The position numbers and the translations under genes are program-made. A model generated the notes under the pieces. That model worked only from the letters and a program-made list of their open reading frames with translations, did not search any database and was not told the DNA's origin. A stretch of DNA of 64,000 nucleotides. It comes from Epiperipatus broadwayi (lineage: Eukaryota; Onychophora; Udeonychophora; Euonychophora; Peripatidae). Location of the stretch: NCBI GenBank assembly GCA_028023455.1, contig JAQFVV010012537.1, forward strand, positions 186,001-250,000, given 5' to 3'. This document shows, one piece after another, positions 22,809-36,304 of the stretch (positions are counted from its first letter, which is position 1; every line of letters starts with the position of its first letter).

Positions 22809-25800
22809 CTTAAAAAAAAAAAAAAAAAAAATCTTAAAAAGTTATATTTGGTAAATACTAAAATAAAATAAGTATAAGATTTGAAGATTATGAAGTTTAT
22901 AAACATTACGATACCCACACAAAAACTAATGCAGTAAAATATACTTTTATAAAAAAAAATAAAAATATATATTATTTTTGTTTTATAAATAATACAAAAC
23001 ATATTTTGTCATCTTCTTTGTATGACTAAAATAGTAATATGTAAGCTGAAGTATATGATAAATCATGTGATATTTTATTAGTGCAATACAAAATAAAAAT
23101 ATCCATATTATGTGCATAAATTAAATTCTCTGATCCAAAGTACTTGATTACCATCAGATGCAGTTAGTCATTGCTTACTACTTTCTTGACATGATTTATT
23201 TCAACAACTCAAATTTGAAGCTAACAAATATCTAATGAAATTTTCTTATATGTATTTAAAAAAAAAGGCATAAACACAATATTATAAGCTCAAGCCTCAA
23301 TAATATTGCTTCTAAAAATTATTTTTGGTTTAAAAAAAAAAAAAAAAAAAAAATCAATATGAAGTTAAAAAATAACTTTTACTAATTTAAATATACAAGA
23401 AATAACCTCATTTACAAAATAAAATAAATAAGGAGTTGACAACATGAAAATTCCATTAAAATGTAGAGAAAACATTTAAAAAGATTAGCTTAATATGATT
23501 AGTATATATTGAGCAAAAAAAATAAAATAAAAAAGCTTCTTATAAGACAATGGCATATAATTCCATAAGTAAATCTAGTGTGATTATCTTTAATATTTGG
23601 AAACTATTTATTAATCTTGTTCTTAAAAAAGAAAAAATTGAAATCAGGATTCTCATAAATATATATAAAATTTCTATTGATTGTTCCTTGTGACAAAAAA
23701 ATCTAGTTGGTTAGACAATCACTTAAATTCAATAGACACAAATCTAAAGATCACTGGTTCACTTTTCATTCCAATAGTGACAGTGGTTAGGTCAATAACA
23801 TTGAAGAAAAGAGAATAATACCACTCGTCAAAACTTTGTATTGTATACTAATCTGTATATTATTATTAAAAGATTAATATATCTGGAAAAAATATATGCT
23901 TACATTTTTTAAAAAAAACATTCAACAATTTATACTAAATGATTAAAAATAGTCCAACATATAACTATAATTAAAATGCTGTCATCATAAACCCTCAGAC
24001 AAAGTTGTACATATATTTTTGCTTGCAAATCCAATCATTAAAAAAAAAAAAAACTTATCTTAAAGGCCAAAAAAATAATAACAGTAAACATGGTTTTATA
24101 TATTAAAATATTAACAAATGATAAAAATATATTTCACTATTTAATAATAATCACTAACTTTGTAATTTGACAATCACTAATTAGGAAGAAAAATAATGTT
24201 CAGGACAACAGAATCAAAACTAGCATTTACCTTAAATGTAATAATAAAAAATAAATAAAAATAAGATAAAATATAAAGGGAAATAAAAAGACAATGCTCA
24301 GAAAAAAAAAAAAAATCTTTCTGATATTTTAGCATAATTACAAACCACATCACTCAGAGCTAATGTTCTTCTTGTACATAACTTTTTAAATATTTGTTAT
24401 TTATTCTTTTTTGTTTCTCAAAAAATATGTACTATAAAAATACTTTTTTTTCCAATTTATTCAAATAACAATTAATTGATCAAATTAATATTTTTAATTC
24501 ATGCTCTTGAATTTCGTAAAAATTTCCATATTTTCTCTTAATAATCTTTAATAATTTTTTTTTTTTTTCCTTCCATAATACGTGTTTCATTAATAAGAAA
24601 TGAACACATTACTCAAAGACTATATTTATTTATTAATTGCTAACATGTGCTATATTCTTTTGATACTACTATTTTTATTGATGTCCCAATTGGTGTATGC
24701 TTGTATATCCAATATGATATTTTATAAACATATAAAGATCAAAAATATTTTGCATTTGGACATGGAAATATTTCCCTAATTTTTTTTTTTATAAATACAG
24801 TAATGTAAACAATGTAGATATTATTTCTATGCAAAATATTACTAATTTTATAAATCCTCTCTTTTACATGAAAGGTAAGCATCACTTAACTCTTCAGTTA
24901 TCAAAATGTTTTATTTTGTTGCATAAAGTAACTCCATTGAAAATAGTAAGAGCATGTTACCTAAAAGAGCATATTATTAGTAAGTATGACTGCAGGAAAA
25001 AGATTACTGTTAACTGAGAGCCTTTGATTCTCATTGATGTCTTAAAAAAAACGGAGCAGGACAACTTATTAATATTCATGCCATATATTTTTTAAAGTCC
25101 TTTAGATAAAATTAAAAACTTTCTGATGGCAGATTACCTCCAAGTATACTTTTATTATAATATGTTCATTGGAAAAGTTTAAACTATTCTGTTGAATGAC
25201 CATATTATTATTAATAAACTTTGTGTGAGAAAACATTTAGATAATTCAAAATTGAAGGCATTTAATTGTCTTACGTAATAAAATCATAAATGGTTTCCAC
25301 ATAAATAACATCTACAAAAAGTTTACAATTTTTAAAAAAAAAAAAAAAATTATAATTTTTCTGTGCCTAATATTAAAATACCTGGAATTTGAAAGCATTT
25401 ATGAAGAACTGTGTCAAGTTTACAGTCAATTATATAATCAGTAAAAGGAGAAAAAATATACTTGTGCAAATAAAAGGAAACTAAATATGTCAACAATATT
25501 CATATATTAAATTAACAAAACATGACATCAATTTTAATAAAATACAGATTCCAAATAGGACTAAATATTGCTTGAAAAAAATTGAGATTTTTATAAATAT
25601 GAAGATAGTGGTCTGAAGTGAATAAATTAAGTACTAATTTAAAAAAAAATTTGTTAAAAGAAAACAATTTTTACTCATTTTCAATAAAAAAGTATTTAAG
25701 AATTAGAAAAAGCAAAGATTTAATAGACATTATATACCGAATTTAGCAAGTTAAATAATATGAAAGCTCCAAATAAAATGTATTTATCATCACCCAAAAA

Positions 25801-26495
25801 TGTCCACATTTATTCTATTTCTTTTTGTAGAACTAATGTTACACATACGGATAAAAAAAATGTCCAATTGATATCAAAATACGCAATGAAAAAAGACAAA
25901 AAAATCAGCATATCATTCATTAGAATTTAGTACAGACAGTACTACTAGGTATATATATTACATAATTTTTCATTCAAATATCATATATAAACATTTTTTA
26001 CATTTCAACTATATATGTATGTATATACATGCATAGATATACATAACATATTTGCAAATGTTTTAAGAAAATATTAAATTTTTATGAAATAGAATGAAAA
26101 AAAAAAAGAGCATGTGAAAGAAATTTTAAAGTCATAAAAAACTCTACTTGATAACGGGCTGAAAATATATAAAGCTGCAATAAGTTACAAAATAGATTTC
26201 TTTTTTATAATGACTTCTGTAGAATGAATAAATACATTTAAGTCCAGTTTTTAATAATTACTGCATAGAAGAACTTAAAAAAAATATAAAATTTATTTTT
26301 TAAGATTAATTAAAACCATTTACATAGTTAATCTAAAACTTAATTATACAAATAATTAAACTTTTAAATATATATGTTTTTAAGTTAGATTTTGTGTAGA
26401 TTTATTAAAAATTAAAATATTATATAAACATTTAAAAAAAAATAAAAAAAGAGTCAATCATTTACAATTGTAAAATAAAAAATTAAAAACAATAC
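22809..26495 (-). other. NBAS intron C-D
   Basis: A 3.7-kb, extremely AT-rich intron with donor GTATTG (26495). A tRNA-like remnant lies at 23700-23775. A/T runs of 10 to 20 bases are frequent (near 23333, 24039, 24552, 25334). The short open frame near 24829 has no recognisable content. Nothing else is supported. Confidence 0.7.
23700..23775 (+). repeat. tRNA-like (SINE head) remnant
   Basis: CTAGTTGGTTAGACAATCAC at 23703 resembles a D arm/A box, and TGGTTCACTTTTCATTCC at 23755 resembles a T arm/B box, at tRNA-like spacing. The loops are degenerate and the acceptor stem does not pair, so this is a SINE or tRNA pseudogene rather than a gene. Confidence 0.4.
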
Positions 26496-26591
26496 CATAA
26501 AAGCCTTTTCTGCCAAAAGAATTAAGATCCTTCCTTCTCTTTCTAAGGAATCTTCACCATTAACTCTCAGTAACTGTGATAATTTGAGTAG
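26496..26591 (-). CDS. NBAS: NBAS homologue, exon C
   Basis: A 96-nt internal exon, phase 0 to 0 (32 codons), with acceptor TTCTTTAAG just above 26591 and donor ATG|GTATTG at 26495. It encodes LLKLSQLLRVNGEDS, then EREGRILILLAEKAFM. A leucine-rich helix, an acidic loop and a second helix (GxxLxLxAExAL) match the NBAS Sec39 repeat as known from the family. It joins in frame to exon B (44933-45012) across an 18.3-kb intron. Confidence 0.87.
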
Positions 26592-28029
26592 CTTAAAGAA
26601 AAAAAAAAATCTTATATATAAATTAGCCATTTTTTATTTTAAAACAAAGAATTAGAGATACTTCATTTATAGGATTTTTTTTCTTTTGCCTTATAAATAT
26701 TAAAGACATTTTATTATTCTTACCAATTATGCAATAGAAGGGAACTGCACATGTCAATGTTTTTAAATTTTTTTCTTAAATACCGAAAATAAAAATAATT
26801 GGACTTGTATCATTTTTTTTTTTTAAAAAAACCCCTCAAGAAGATCACATATATATATTTATATGTAATATTTGATCTTTATTGGCAGGAATGTATGTAA
26901 CCAATCAGATTTATGAATCTTGTAGTGTCTTCCTCATTTTTGCATCGCAAAATTTGTGAATCTGATTGAATATGTTCTATTTTGAGACATACATAATATA
27001 CTATTGTATCTCTTTGAAAAAATTTAAATATATTGCGACAGGCACTCTTAGAGTGGCCATGCACAAGGTGGTGCTAGCTAAAGATAGAACCACTTACGTG
27101 TATATAGATTTATATTTTATATTAATTTAAGTTACGTTAATAAAGTACAAAATTGAATAAGCATAGTATTGAATGAATGATGGTGGTCTTTGCAGATATT
27201 TTTATCTACACACAGAAGTAAATAAAATATTAAAAAGGTTATGATTTATAATTTTACATATATGGCTATTTTTTTTATTTTTAATTATCGCAAATTTTAC
27301 CAATTTACATTTTAAAATTGTTTACGTGTTAGAATATATAGATATAGAAAAAAGGATGATCAAAGTGATTGTAAATGTTCTACATGTTTATTATTTATTT
27401 TTTTGATGTTTAGCATATACTTTTTTTCTGTTAATAAGTTAAAGCAAATGCAGGTCATTATTATTTGACCAAATTTTAATTTTCACTAATGGATAGAAAT
27501 GGTCATCCTGTGCTTAGTATTTTATCTTTAAAAACAAAAATGTAAAGTAATTTAATGCTAATATAGGCAGAGAAAATCTAGAATAATTTTATTTTAGATT
27601 TGTTTGTTTCAATCTTTTGTAAGAGGAGAAAGTGTAAGAACTTTCCCATTAGATTAAAAATTAGAAAATTGATGTAAACAGAACTCTTTGATCAATTAAG
27701 ATGGTCTAAGTGGAAAACCAAAGATAGAAATAAAAGATAATGAAAAAAAAAAGGTATAAATAGTTGTACCAATTATTGCAATCAATTAGCTAAGTAAATG
27801 GAGGCAGCTAATGCAATAGTGTCAAGGGTATATAATTTATATTGTGATGAGTGTGCTATAAAAACTATTCACCAGGTGCTGCAGGGGTCTTTTTGAGGGT
27901 CTCTTCTCTTAAAGCTTACACTGAAGACAACAATAAAATAATATTCAATGTGAAATATATTAATTTAAATATTGATTCAAAAATAAATATTACAGTTCTG
28001 CTTTAAGTTTAAATATGATATATTTTGTT

Positions 28030-28585
28030 CAAATCACTATCTTTCATTTATGGTCTGCTGTGAAGTCCTCGGCTGGTTAAATATTTGATCACTGGTCTAG
28101 GAAGACCGTCTGAATGATGTTATTTGTTTATTGTAGACAGCCAAGGCTGTTTTATTAAGGCCATATTTGAAAATCTGTCTGGAGATTTAAAAAAAGACAC
28201 TGGTCACCAAGCAATAAAAAAATTGGTAAAAAGGGAACAGAGCCAAGCCTGGTTATGAATGAAAGTCCTTAAAAGTTATGCAAATAATTAGCAGTTTGCT
28301 GTTGTTGTGATAAAGAAGAAAAATATTGGTAGAAACCTGAATAGAAATGAAAATGCCTAAATAAGTCAGTATAATAAAGATGGAGTAAACTCCCCACATC
28401 AGTGTGGGGCTCCTTCTACGCTGCCATCATATAACCACCAATGCCAGCTGATGATGACGAACACCTTAAAATCCTTCACTCTGGTGAAAAGAAGGGAAGT
28501 CCTTGCAGCCTTGTTGTCACACTTTGTAGTACACTCAGAAGTTCTGAAGTCTGGAGGAAGAAATCAGAAAGAAGCCAGATGGTAT
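28030..28585. other. less AT-rich block of unknown origin
   Basis: This segment contains many G/C-bearing words and a small hairpin (CCCCACATCAGTGTGGGG near 28393-28410). No frame longer than a few dozen codons and no known motif was seen. It may be an old repeat. The preceding 27860-27930 is similar in character. Confidence 0.3.
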
Positions 28586-29289
28586 AATTTTTTATTTTAT
28601 TATCAGTATGCCTTAATGAGATGAATTTTATTGATATATTTTTTTTGAATTACATATACGTTATATCTTGTTTATCAACAAAGTGTTGGATTTTTTTTAC
28701 TTTAAACAATCCTCCCACATTAATTTTAGAAAGCTTAGATGAGTATATGTATTGTAATGGGATATATATACGTTACATTTAAATTTTAGTACTCAAATTT
28801 TTTTTGTAAATATCTAATAATGAATTAAATGCACAGATGTTCGAAATGTACAAATAATGAGTTATTAATTTATTAATAAGTTTAATTTAAATATTAAAAT
28901 AAAATAAGCTAAAAAATATTATAGAATTGAAGCAAAGATTCTAATCTTTAAATAAATATAATAAAAACCTTTTAATCTTAAAAATAATGAAGAAAGTTTT
29001 AACAAAAATAAAATTACAGACAGATCCTTAGGGCAAATGACATTAAAAAGATTATTACGAAATAGATAAGAGTTGAGAAATAGAAACAAAAGACTTGCTT
29101 TTACCACCCAATATATATAAACACAACACAGGGGAAAATCTACTTAATATGTCCGATGGATCCGCGCATTCCTAGATAAGATGCTTCAGAACTATAAAAG
29201 AAAAAAATTCAAAAGAAATTAAAAGATTAAAATTTTGAATTCGTTTGTCGTTGCTGAAAAATAAAAAAAGAATCTAAAAAAGTTATTGT

Positions 29290-29490
29290 CGCCGTTATCA
29301 AAAATGTAATGTTTTAATCACGCTTCCCTTGGCTCACAGCTTTCATCTCCATGGATCCCAGGATCGAACCACTGGTAATGTCTTCAGAAATCATCATAAA
29401 GCCTCATAAACCATCATCATCCGCAAGAAATGGCCCTTGCATAAACTCAGATCTTCGTCGCGAAGGAACGAGCCCAGAGAAAGGAAAGTA
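29290..29490 (-). repeat. possible tRNA-derived repeat
   Basis: On the minus strand GGTTCGATCC (about 29370-29361) matches the polymerase III B box. A weak A-box-like TGGTTTATGAGG lies about 40 bases upstream. The region is less AT-rich than its flanks. A functional tRNA fold was not found. Confidence 0.3.
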
Positions 29491-29959
29491 TAAATTATAA
29501 ATGATAAAAAAAGAAATATAACCACTCTTTAATTTAAAATCTTCGAACTTTATTTTCCTTTAAATATGAACTATACTTTCTTTCCTGATCAAACCTGAAC
29601 TTTATTGTTTATAAACTTTGCAATTTTAAAGTCTTAGCTAAAATTTAAACTAATCTTTTTTAAAATATGTATTATATTTATGTTTAGTATAAGGACTGTT
29701 TGTAATAGGGCGAATTTAAAGATAAAATCAAACACATATCATTATTTGTGCATTATTAGAGTTAAAAAAAAAAAGGTCAAATCTATTATTTGATGTAAAA
29801 ATAAGTTGAATACAATGTGTGATTTAAAAATAAGTTAAATACCCTAAACTAAATATTTTTTTTAATAAAGCAAATTATTAAATTGACTTAAATTTAAGTT
29901 GAGTGTAGATGGCTACTTAGACTCATTTAAGTATATGCTAGTTTAAAGGGGTTTTGATT

Positions 29960-30860
29960 TAGGACTATTTGTTTCATAGTCGTGTCAATGCTGGTGGAGG
30001 GATATATGGAGGTCTATATAAATGTAATGTGAAGTGTGCTAGCATACAGGGCAATGTGCCCAACTGAATGCATGACCCCAAAGAGGTAGTCATGGCGTTG
30101 AAATGGACGTGGAGTACTTCCCACGACACTGACTCCTTTCAGCTCTATGGATAGGGACTATAAGTCGTCAAGATAGACTGCTCTCCCATCCATAAGTAGC
30201 GTTTTCTCTTTATTATTTTATATGCATGTTTCCTTCACCAGACAGACGTACATTCCTGTACTGGCCGAAGGTCATGTTCTTCAAATAATATCACACTGTC
30301 AGATGCACATTCCTGTCAGCGTGGTTCTATGCTAACGTGTTCACATATTGCATTGGTTGCTGATATATATCGGAAAACGAGCGTTGGTGTGGCTGCGGAC
30401 TTTTAGCCTGGAGTCAAATGTTTTGAAAATCTTTTAAGTGCATCGTCTAGGTGACCTATCTATGCTCAACCTTCTAAGATTAAAAATTAAAGTTAAAAAA
30501 AAAAAAAATAATGAAACATAATTTTTTTTATAGTAATTATTTTTAAGTTTGTGTGTTGTCACCTATATATACGTGAATAAAATCTTTTATGTTATTAGTA
30601 CTGGCAGTGATCTAGTTTATTTTTTTTAATCTTTATTAAAAATATATTTTAATAAATATGTTTTAAACCTCTGCTACTCCATGAGCTAATGGCAAGGGCT
30701 GATGGTCGTAATAAAATATGTGTAAAAGTTGGAACTTTAACAGTGCGTATCTGCCTACTATATAAATATTCCAGGTTCCAATATCCTGGTAGCACCCTGT
30801 TCGGCAGATACGGTGAGACCTCCGATCCACCCCGACGGTTATAGTATATATGTGTATTTC
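29960..30860. other. two less AT-rich blocks, unassigned
   Basis: 29960-30470 and 30660-30860 have markedly more G/C than the surrounding intron, with no convincing frame. In the second block CAGGTTCCAATATCCTGG lies near 30771, and the minus strand is open over 30972-30649 without recognisable domains. They may be SINE-like repeats or other old insertions. Confidence 0.3.
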
Positions 30861-31067
30861 CTTTATTTTTGTTGTTGCTTCTAACACATATATGCGCATA
30901 GTAGAAAGAAATTGAAATTATATTATTTTGCTTTTGTGTCCATGTGCATTTGATTGGTATACAAGCACACACTTATAAAATGTTTAATACAGAAGTGAGA
31001 AGGATGTGTATATAGATATACATATATATTTTCCTACTATATGTAAGAAAAGTAATGCTTAATATGT

Positions 31068-31233
31068 GCGTGTGGGTAGAAATTCAGACCATGTTATTCA
31101 AGGATATTTACATGAAGAAATCGGAGGAGAGTTCCATATTTAAATTTAATGCGTGTGGGTAGAAATTCAGACCATGTTATTCAAGGGTATTTACATGAAG
31201 AAATCGGAGGAGAGTTCCATATTTAAATTTAAT
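31068..31233. repeat. 83-bp near-perfect tandem duplication
   Basis: Two adjacent 83-bp units starting GCGTGTGGGTAGAAATTCAG (31068 and 31151) differ at one base (AAGGATATTT versus AAGGGTATTT). The near-identity implies a recent event. Confidence 0.92.
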
Positions 31234-31560
31234 CAGTTTACTTATTGATTTTTCTTTATTATAACACTTATGTTAATCAAATATGGTTTATTCATGTGTG
31301 TAAATGGTGATGGGTTTATTTGGGGAAAATACTTTTTCCTTTTAAATTATTCATTTGTGAGTGTTTCATCTTATTTCTCTCTCCAACAAGACTATACCAT
31401 TTTTCCAATATCATCATAATCCATTATTTGCCTGAGATGAGTAGTTGATTAAGCAAAAGCCTATGGGATGATACTCGCCCGGGTTATTAAAAGTTTGTTG
31501 ACATGCTGATATCTTTTCTTTATTTTCTTGTTTTGGTATGTTTTGTTGGTAGTTGCATAT

Positions 31561-31630
31561 CCTTTCGGGAGAGGGTTTCTCTTTCCGAAAATGGCGCGTA
31601 AAGGCAAGGTTAAAATTGTGCCTTTCAAAG
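31561..31630 (+). other. possible first exon of a nested plus-strand gene
   Basis: A stem-loop (TTTCGG...CCGAAA, 31563-31590) is followed directly by ATG at 31591 and 13 open codons, MARKGKVKIVPFK, ending at a GT donor-like site (CAAAG|GTATGC). CpG-containing codons (GCG CGT) are unusual here. No continuation exon was identified, and the peptide is too short to assign. Chance is a real alternative. Confidence 0.2.
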
Positions 31631-33302
31631 GTATGCTACGGCTAACCTCGTGATATCAATTAGCACGGCAATAGAGATTTTGTAAGGCAGAGATCAGGAA
31701 ATATAATCAGCTTTGGTTTGATTGCTCTCATTTAAAACTTCAATTAAATAGCTTTAATTCATTCGCTTTAGAGTTTAATATTGAGTTAATTAGGATGCTG
31801 TATTCTGATGCATGATAGTAACCTCATGTTTGATTCTGTACGCCTCGTATGAATTCACTGGGTAGGTATTGACTGTTACAATATATATTACTATTGTACA
31901 AATATATACTGAAATAAATGGCTAAATTTTCAAAATGAAAGGAGTAAATATTAGAAATATTGTAAGATACTATAGCAAGTTGTAGATAAATTAACTGTAT
32001 GGGATAATTTTAGTTTATTAAAATTTAAAATAATTGATCAAATATAAAATGAGAAATTGTTTTTTTCTTTCTTTAATCTGAATATACTGTTTATAGGAAA
32101 AAACATGTTTTTTAAAATATATTTTGTTAAACCTCATTTTAATTAAGGAGAAATAAAGAGATAATTCCCAAATATATTACATTAGTGAAAATGAACAAAA
32201 AATATTATAATATAAAATTATTTTCATTCCTATTCTAAGGAAACATATTATTTCTTTGTTTTAACTTAGTCAATTAGCGAGTCTTACATTGGATATTTTT
32301 TTAAAGAGTTAATTTTTTTTATTAATGGAAGATTTGATCAGATGTCAAAGACAGAATATGAAATAAGTTAAACAATTTTTTATTATTATTATGGCAGTCC
32401 ATTCACTAGTCTAACATTCTGTGAACCTAAAAACTAATGTGAATTATACTTCCCTATAATTAAAGTCCCTACTAATGAAAATATATTGGAAGCACAACAA
32501 TATGATAGAGTTCTTTTTATTCTGACAGCCTTTATCAATCTCTATGCAGCATCAACAGAAATAGTAGAAAGAAGTACATTTTTTTTTTAATTTCCATTAA
32601 ATAATAGCAAGAACTGTAGTAACTAATTTGTGGATAATAGAAAAGAGAAAAAGAATCTTTCTTTTAATACTATTGTTTTACAAATCCATAGATCTTTTTA
32701 GATTTAACTGTATATCAATTCCAAAAAGAATTCTTAAAATTATTTAAAATATTTTTGAACAAAGCTAACTTACTGAAAGCAAAATATAGATTACAAAATT
32801 AAATTCATGCAATAGAGTAAAAATTTTTTAAAAATAAATTTGTAACATTTATGTCTTAATAGCAATTTATTATATTTATAAATTATAGAATTAATATTCT
32901 ATTTATCTAAGAATTCTATTATTATATTTGTAGGTTTAGTCACAAAAATGTTACAATTGTATACATATCTTTAAATACTAAGAATGTATATGCTTTATGA
33001 AAAAAATATAGCTATTTTCTATTAATCCATTATAAAGAGGATAGCAGCAAATACTGTAGAAACTAAAAAAGATTGTTAAATCAAATTACATCTTTATGCA
33101 TATTCTCCCAAGTCAGAATTCCATGCATGCAAGTGGTGCTCATGATAAATAAAATATATCCTGCTTTCATCATGAACTAAGGTATTATAATCATTTTTGT
33201 GGTTGATGATTATGACGAGCACGATTGGCAATCTAAGCATGAAAGAATAATAATTTCACTAGATCTACACACATATTCAATTTCCCATTATACAATATAT
33301 AT

Positions 33303-33555
33303 AAACAGGCAAAACTCACTATATGTATTGCCACACACAGCAAAATGCTGGAGGGTTGCATTAGATCCTAAGATCTAGGTGCAGTGCTCTCAGATCCAAG
33401 GTTCATCACTGACGAAAGCCACAAGCCAGAAACTAGTCTGGGGATATTGGATGAGTAGGCACTAGATGGGGATTTTATGCACAAAAAATTCTGGCATCCA
33501 TTGATTACTCTAGCTTGCTGTGTGTGGCAATGAGTATAGTGAGTTTTACCTGTTT
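33303..33555. mobile_element. MITE-like element with about 40-bp terminal inverted repeats
   Basis: The left end (AAACAGGCAAAACTCACTAT..., through GCCACACACAGCAA at 33343) and the right end (33515-33555) are inverted copies with a few mismatches. The unit is about 250 bp and the interior has no coding capacity. TA dinucleotides flank it, which would fit a Tc1/mariner-type target, but the exact ends are uncertain by a few bases. Confidence 0.75.
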
Positions 33556-35376
33556 TAACAACAGCTATACACAAGCATAAGAAGTGGTGGTTATGTGATG
33601 TTTATTGGCAATATATATAAATATAAGCAATAGCACTTTTCAATAATGGTTTAGCATACTTCAAAACTAGAGAGATGTATTATTTCTTAGAATCTTTATC
33701 TCTATTCAAAATTTATTTACTAAATAATATTAAAATGATCTACAAAATAAAACACTTGTAAGTTGAAATACAGATAAACTTTAAACAGCAATTACTTAAA
33801 AATAAAACAATGCAATTATAATGTTTATTATTAACATGTTTCACTTCTCCACCTTGTTTTTTTTTAAAAATTAAGGATAAATTTAAAACTATGAGCTTCT
33901 ATTTATATTAATTTTATGAGGAGTAATGACCCATTCCAAAACCTAAATTTTGGATACATGCTGAACCTAAATTTGTTTCTTTGGATGTGTTTATAAATAA
34001 GAGTATTATATAAATCCTTTTTTGTGGTACATAATATTAATTTGTTCATATAAATAATATTGATATCGCTACACACATTTCGGAATGGCTTAATTAAAAT
34101 AAATTTACTGGTGTTGAACGAATTAAAACGCTCTTATTATTATTATTATTTAATTTCAAAAGGAATAACATTAGTTTAATAAGTTTTGACAAGTAGCAAC
34201 TTTCAAAAATTTAATGCTCCACATCAATAAGTTACACATATCTGGAGATTTATCCACTAACTGGATCTCCATAGTACAGATCAATGACCAAAGAAAAAAA
34301 ATTAATCAAGAAATAAAATGTAGGTATTTATAATGCTTGAAAATAATTTATGTATAAAAGAAATAAAATCCACAGCAGCAAATGTAACAAAATAATATAC
34401 AACCAAAGCAATAATAATGAATGGATTTTGTTTCATATTTTGCATAATAAATACAAATATGCTTCAGCTATGGAAAAATATAAAAAACTGTCATCAATTA
34501 CTTTCCTGGGTATTGTTGTGTTCATGAAAATATTATTTATATTCACTTGCACTGGTTCAATTACTTTATTTTCCAAATAAATTATTTTCAAGTATTCTAA
34601 AATATTTTATTTTTTATAGATTAGTTTTTTCTTTTGTCATTGATAAATACTATGTAACTCCATCACTGGATAGGCCTCCAGCTATCCTTTTTATTACTTC
34701 AAAATAAATTTTATTTATATTAAAAGGATATTTACATAAATGATCCATTCCTTATTTTATAAATAAAACATTAATATAAAATCAAAAATATTACAGTTTA
34801 ATATGAAATAAATAACTTTTAAAACAGTTCATCATTTGTAAGTTTAGAAAATGTATCAGTTGCTGAGTGAATGGTTTTTTTTTTAAAAAAAAGTTTGATG
34901 CATGCAATTTTTATTGAAATCTATAGCACATTTAAAATTTTATTAAATGGTCACAACTACATCATAATATCAAAGTACTCAACAACTAATAGTTTTATTG
35001 TAATATAAAACCCCTAAATAAAAAAATAAAATAAAACTGTTATTTTAAAATATCAAATTACTGCATTCTGCAAAAATGTAAAATACTGGAATATAAAATC
35101 AAATTCCTGTGATGTGATGTATTTGGCTTCTCCTTAAACGAAGTCAAGAATATCTCAGCAATTATGCCCAGATAAACCTGTTAGCCACTTTATTTTACAT
35201 TTCCCATTCTAAGTCTTCCCATATTCTGCCCCATCCCATTTCCACAACATAATCTTTGTCAACTCTATGGCCTTTATATCTAAATCCCCCTATCTTTTCG
35301 CAAACCCAGCATAAAAACTAATAACTCACTTTCTGTAATCACTTTGTTCATACCTATTCTCCCATAACTTCATTAT

Positions 35377-35727
35377 CTATACTCTTTCTGCTTTCAAGCA
35401 TTTACATTCAATTAACAGATGCCTAATATTTTCTATACCTTCCTTACACAATTTGCACACTAAATCACCCATAGTTTTCCATTTACATGTATATTCTCTT
35501 GTTGCTAAAGATCCCGTTTGAGCCTTAAACAATAAATTACTTTCCTTACTATTATTATAAATTAACTCGCATCCAATATTCCGTTTACTTCTATATATAT
35601 TTAAACTCTTCTTACCCTCCATACTAGTTCTCCATCTCGCCAACTCCCTATTTTTTATTAATGCTTCTATTCTTTTATCCCATTCCTTACCACTATTAAC
35701 ACTCAACAATCCTCCTAACGCAATCAT
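35377..35727 (-). pseudogene. LINE copy 1, ORF2 C-terminal piece with zinc knuckle
   Basis: A frame of about 116 codons. It includes ELARWRTSMEGKKSLNIY, then LLFKAQTGSLATREYTCKW, then the cysteine/histidine cluster LVCKLCKEGIENIRHLLIEC, typical of CR1/L2-type ORF2 ends. It is cut off from the rest of ORF2 by the insertion at 35754-36294. A matching piece occurs at 59110-59340. Confidence 0.8.
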
Positions 35728-35753
35728 CCCACCTTTTATACAAGTATACTGAT

Positions 35754-36294
35754 GTAAATAAGCATTTATTTTATATAGCGCTATGTTTATAATTGTAATA
35801 CATTAAAGATCAGCCTTTTCAAGCTATTGTGCATGCGCTTTTTATGAGTGTTAATAATAAATGAATACTTTCATTCCCACCACGAGATATAGTATTTATG
35901 AAAGAAAAAAATGAATCCACTTGTTCTTTCCAACCCAACTGCTTATATATGGGCAAATCTTAAGTACTGGAATATAAAATAAATGCTTATTTACATATGT
36001 TTTAAGTTTCATTTGAGAGTGACGTTTAGTAAATTCCAGATAATTTCGTCGACGTCATTCATTCAGATATCGTAAACAGTAATTTAAAGTGAGTCATTTA
36101 TCCTCACCCTTTCATTTCCAGTACTTAAGATTTGCCATATATAAGCATTTGGGTTGGAAAGAATAAGAGGATTCATTTTATTCTTTCATAAATACTATAT
36201 CTCGTGTTGGGAATGAAAGTATTCATTTATTACTAACACTCGTAAAAAGCGCATGCACAATAGCTTGAAAAGGTTGATCTTTAATGTATTACAA
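35754..36294. mobile_element. foldback element nested in LINE copy 1
   Basis: Two arms of about 178 bp, 35793-35971 and 36117-36294, are inverted copies (TTGTAATACATTAAAGATCA at the outer ends) with scattered mismatches around a 145-bp centre. ACAAGTATACTGAT occurs at both edges of the insertion (35740-35753 and 36291-36304). The related LINE at 55103 has one such copy, so this is a target duplication of 14 bp or somewhat more. A second, perfect 24-bp inverted pair (35753-35776 and 35972-35995) brackets the left arm. There is no coding sequence. The long duplication is unusual for DNA transposons. Confidence 0.82.
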
Positions 36295-36304
36295 GTATAC
36301 TGAT

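Noticed and set aside
28919-29107. Minus-strand 62-codon frame
   Set aside because: Leucine/phenylalanine-rich low-complexity content with no motif, in plain AT-rich intron.
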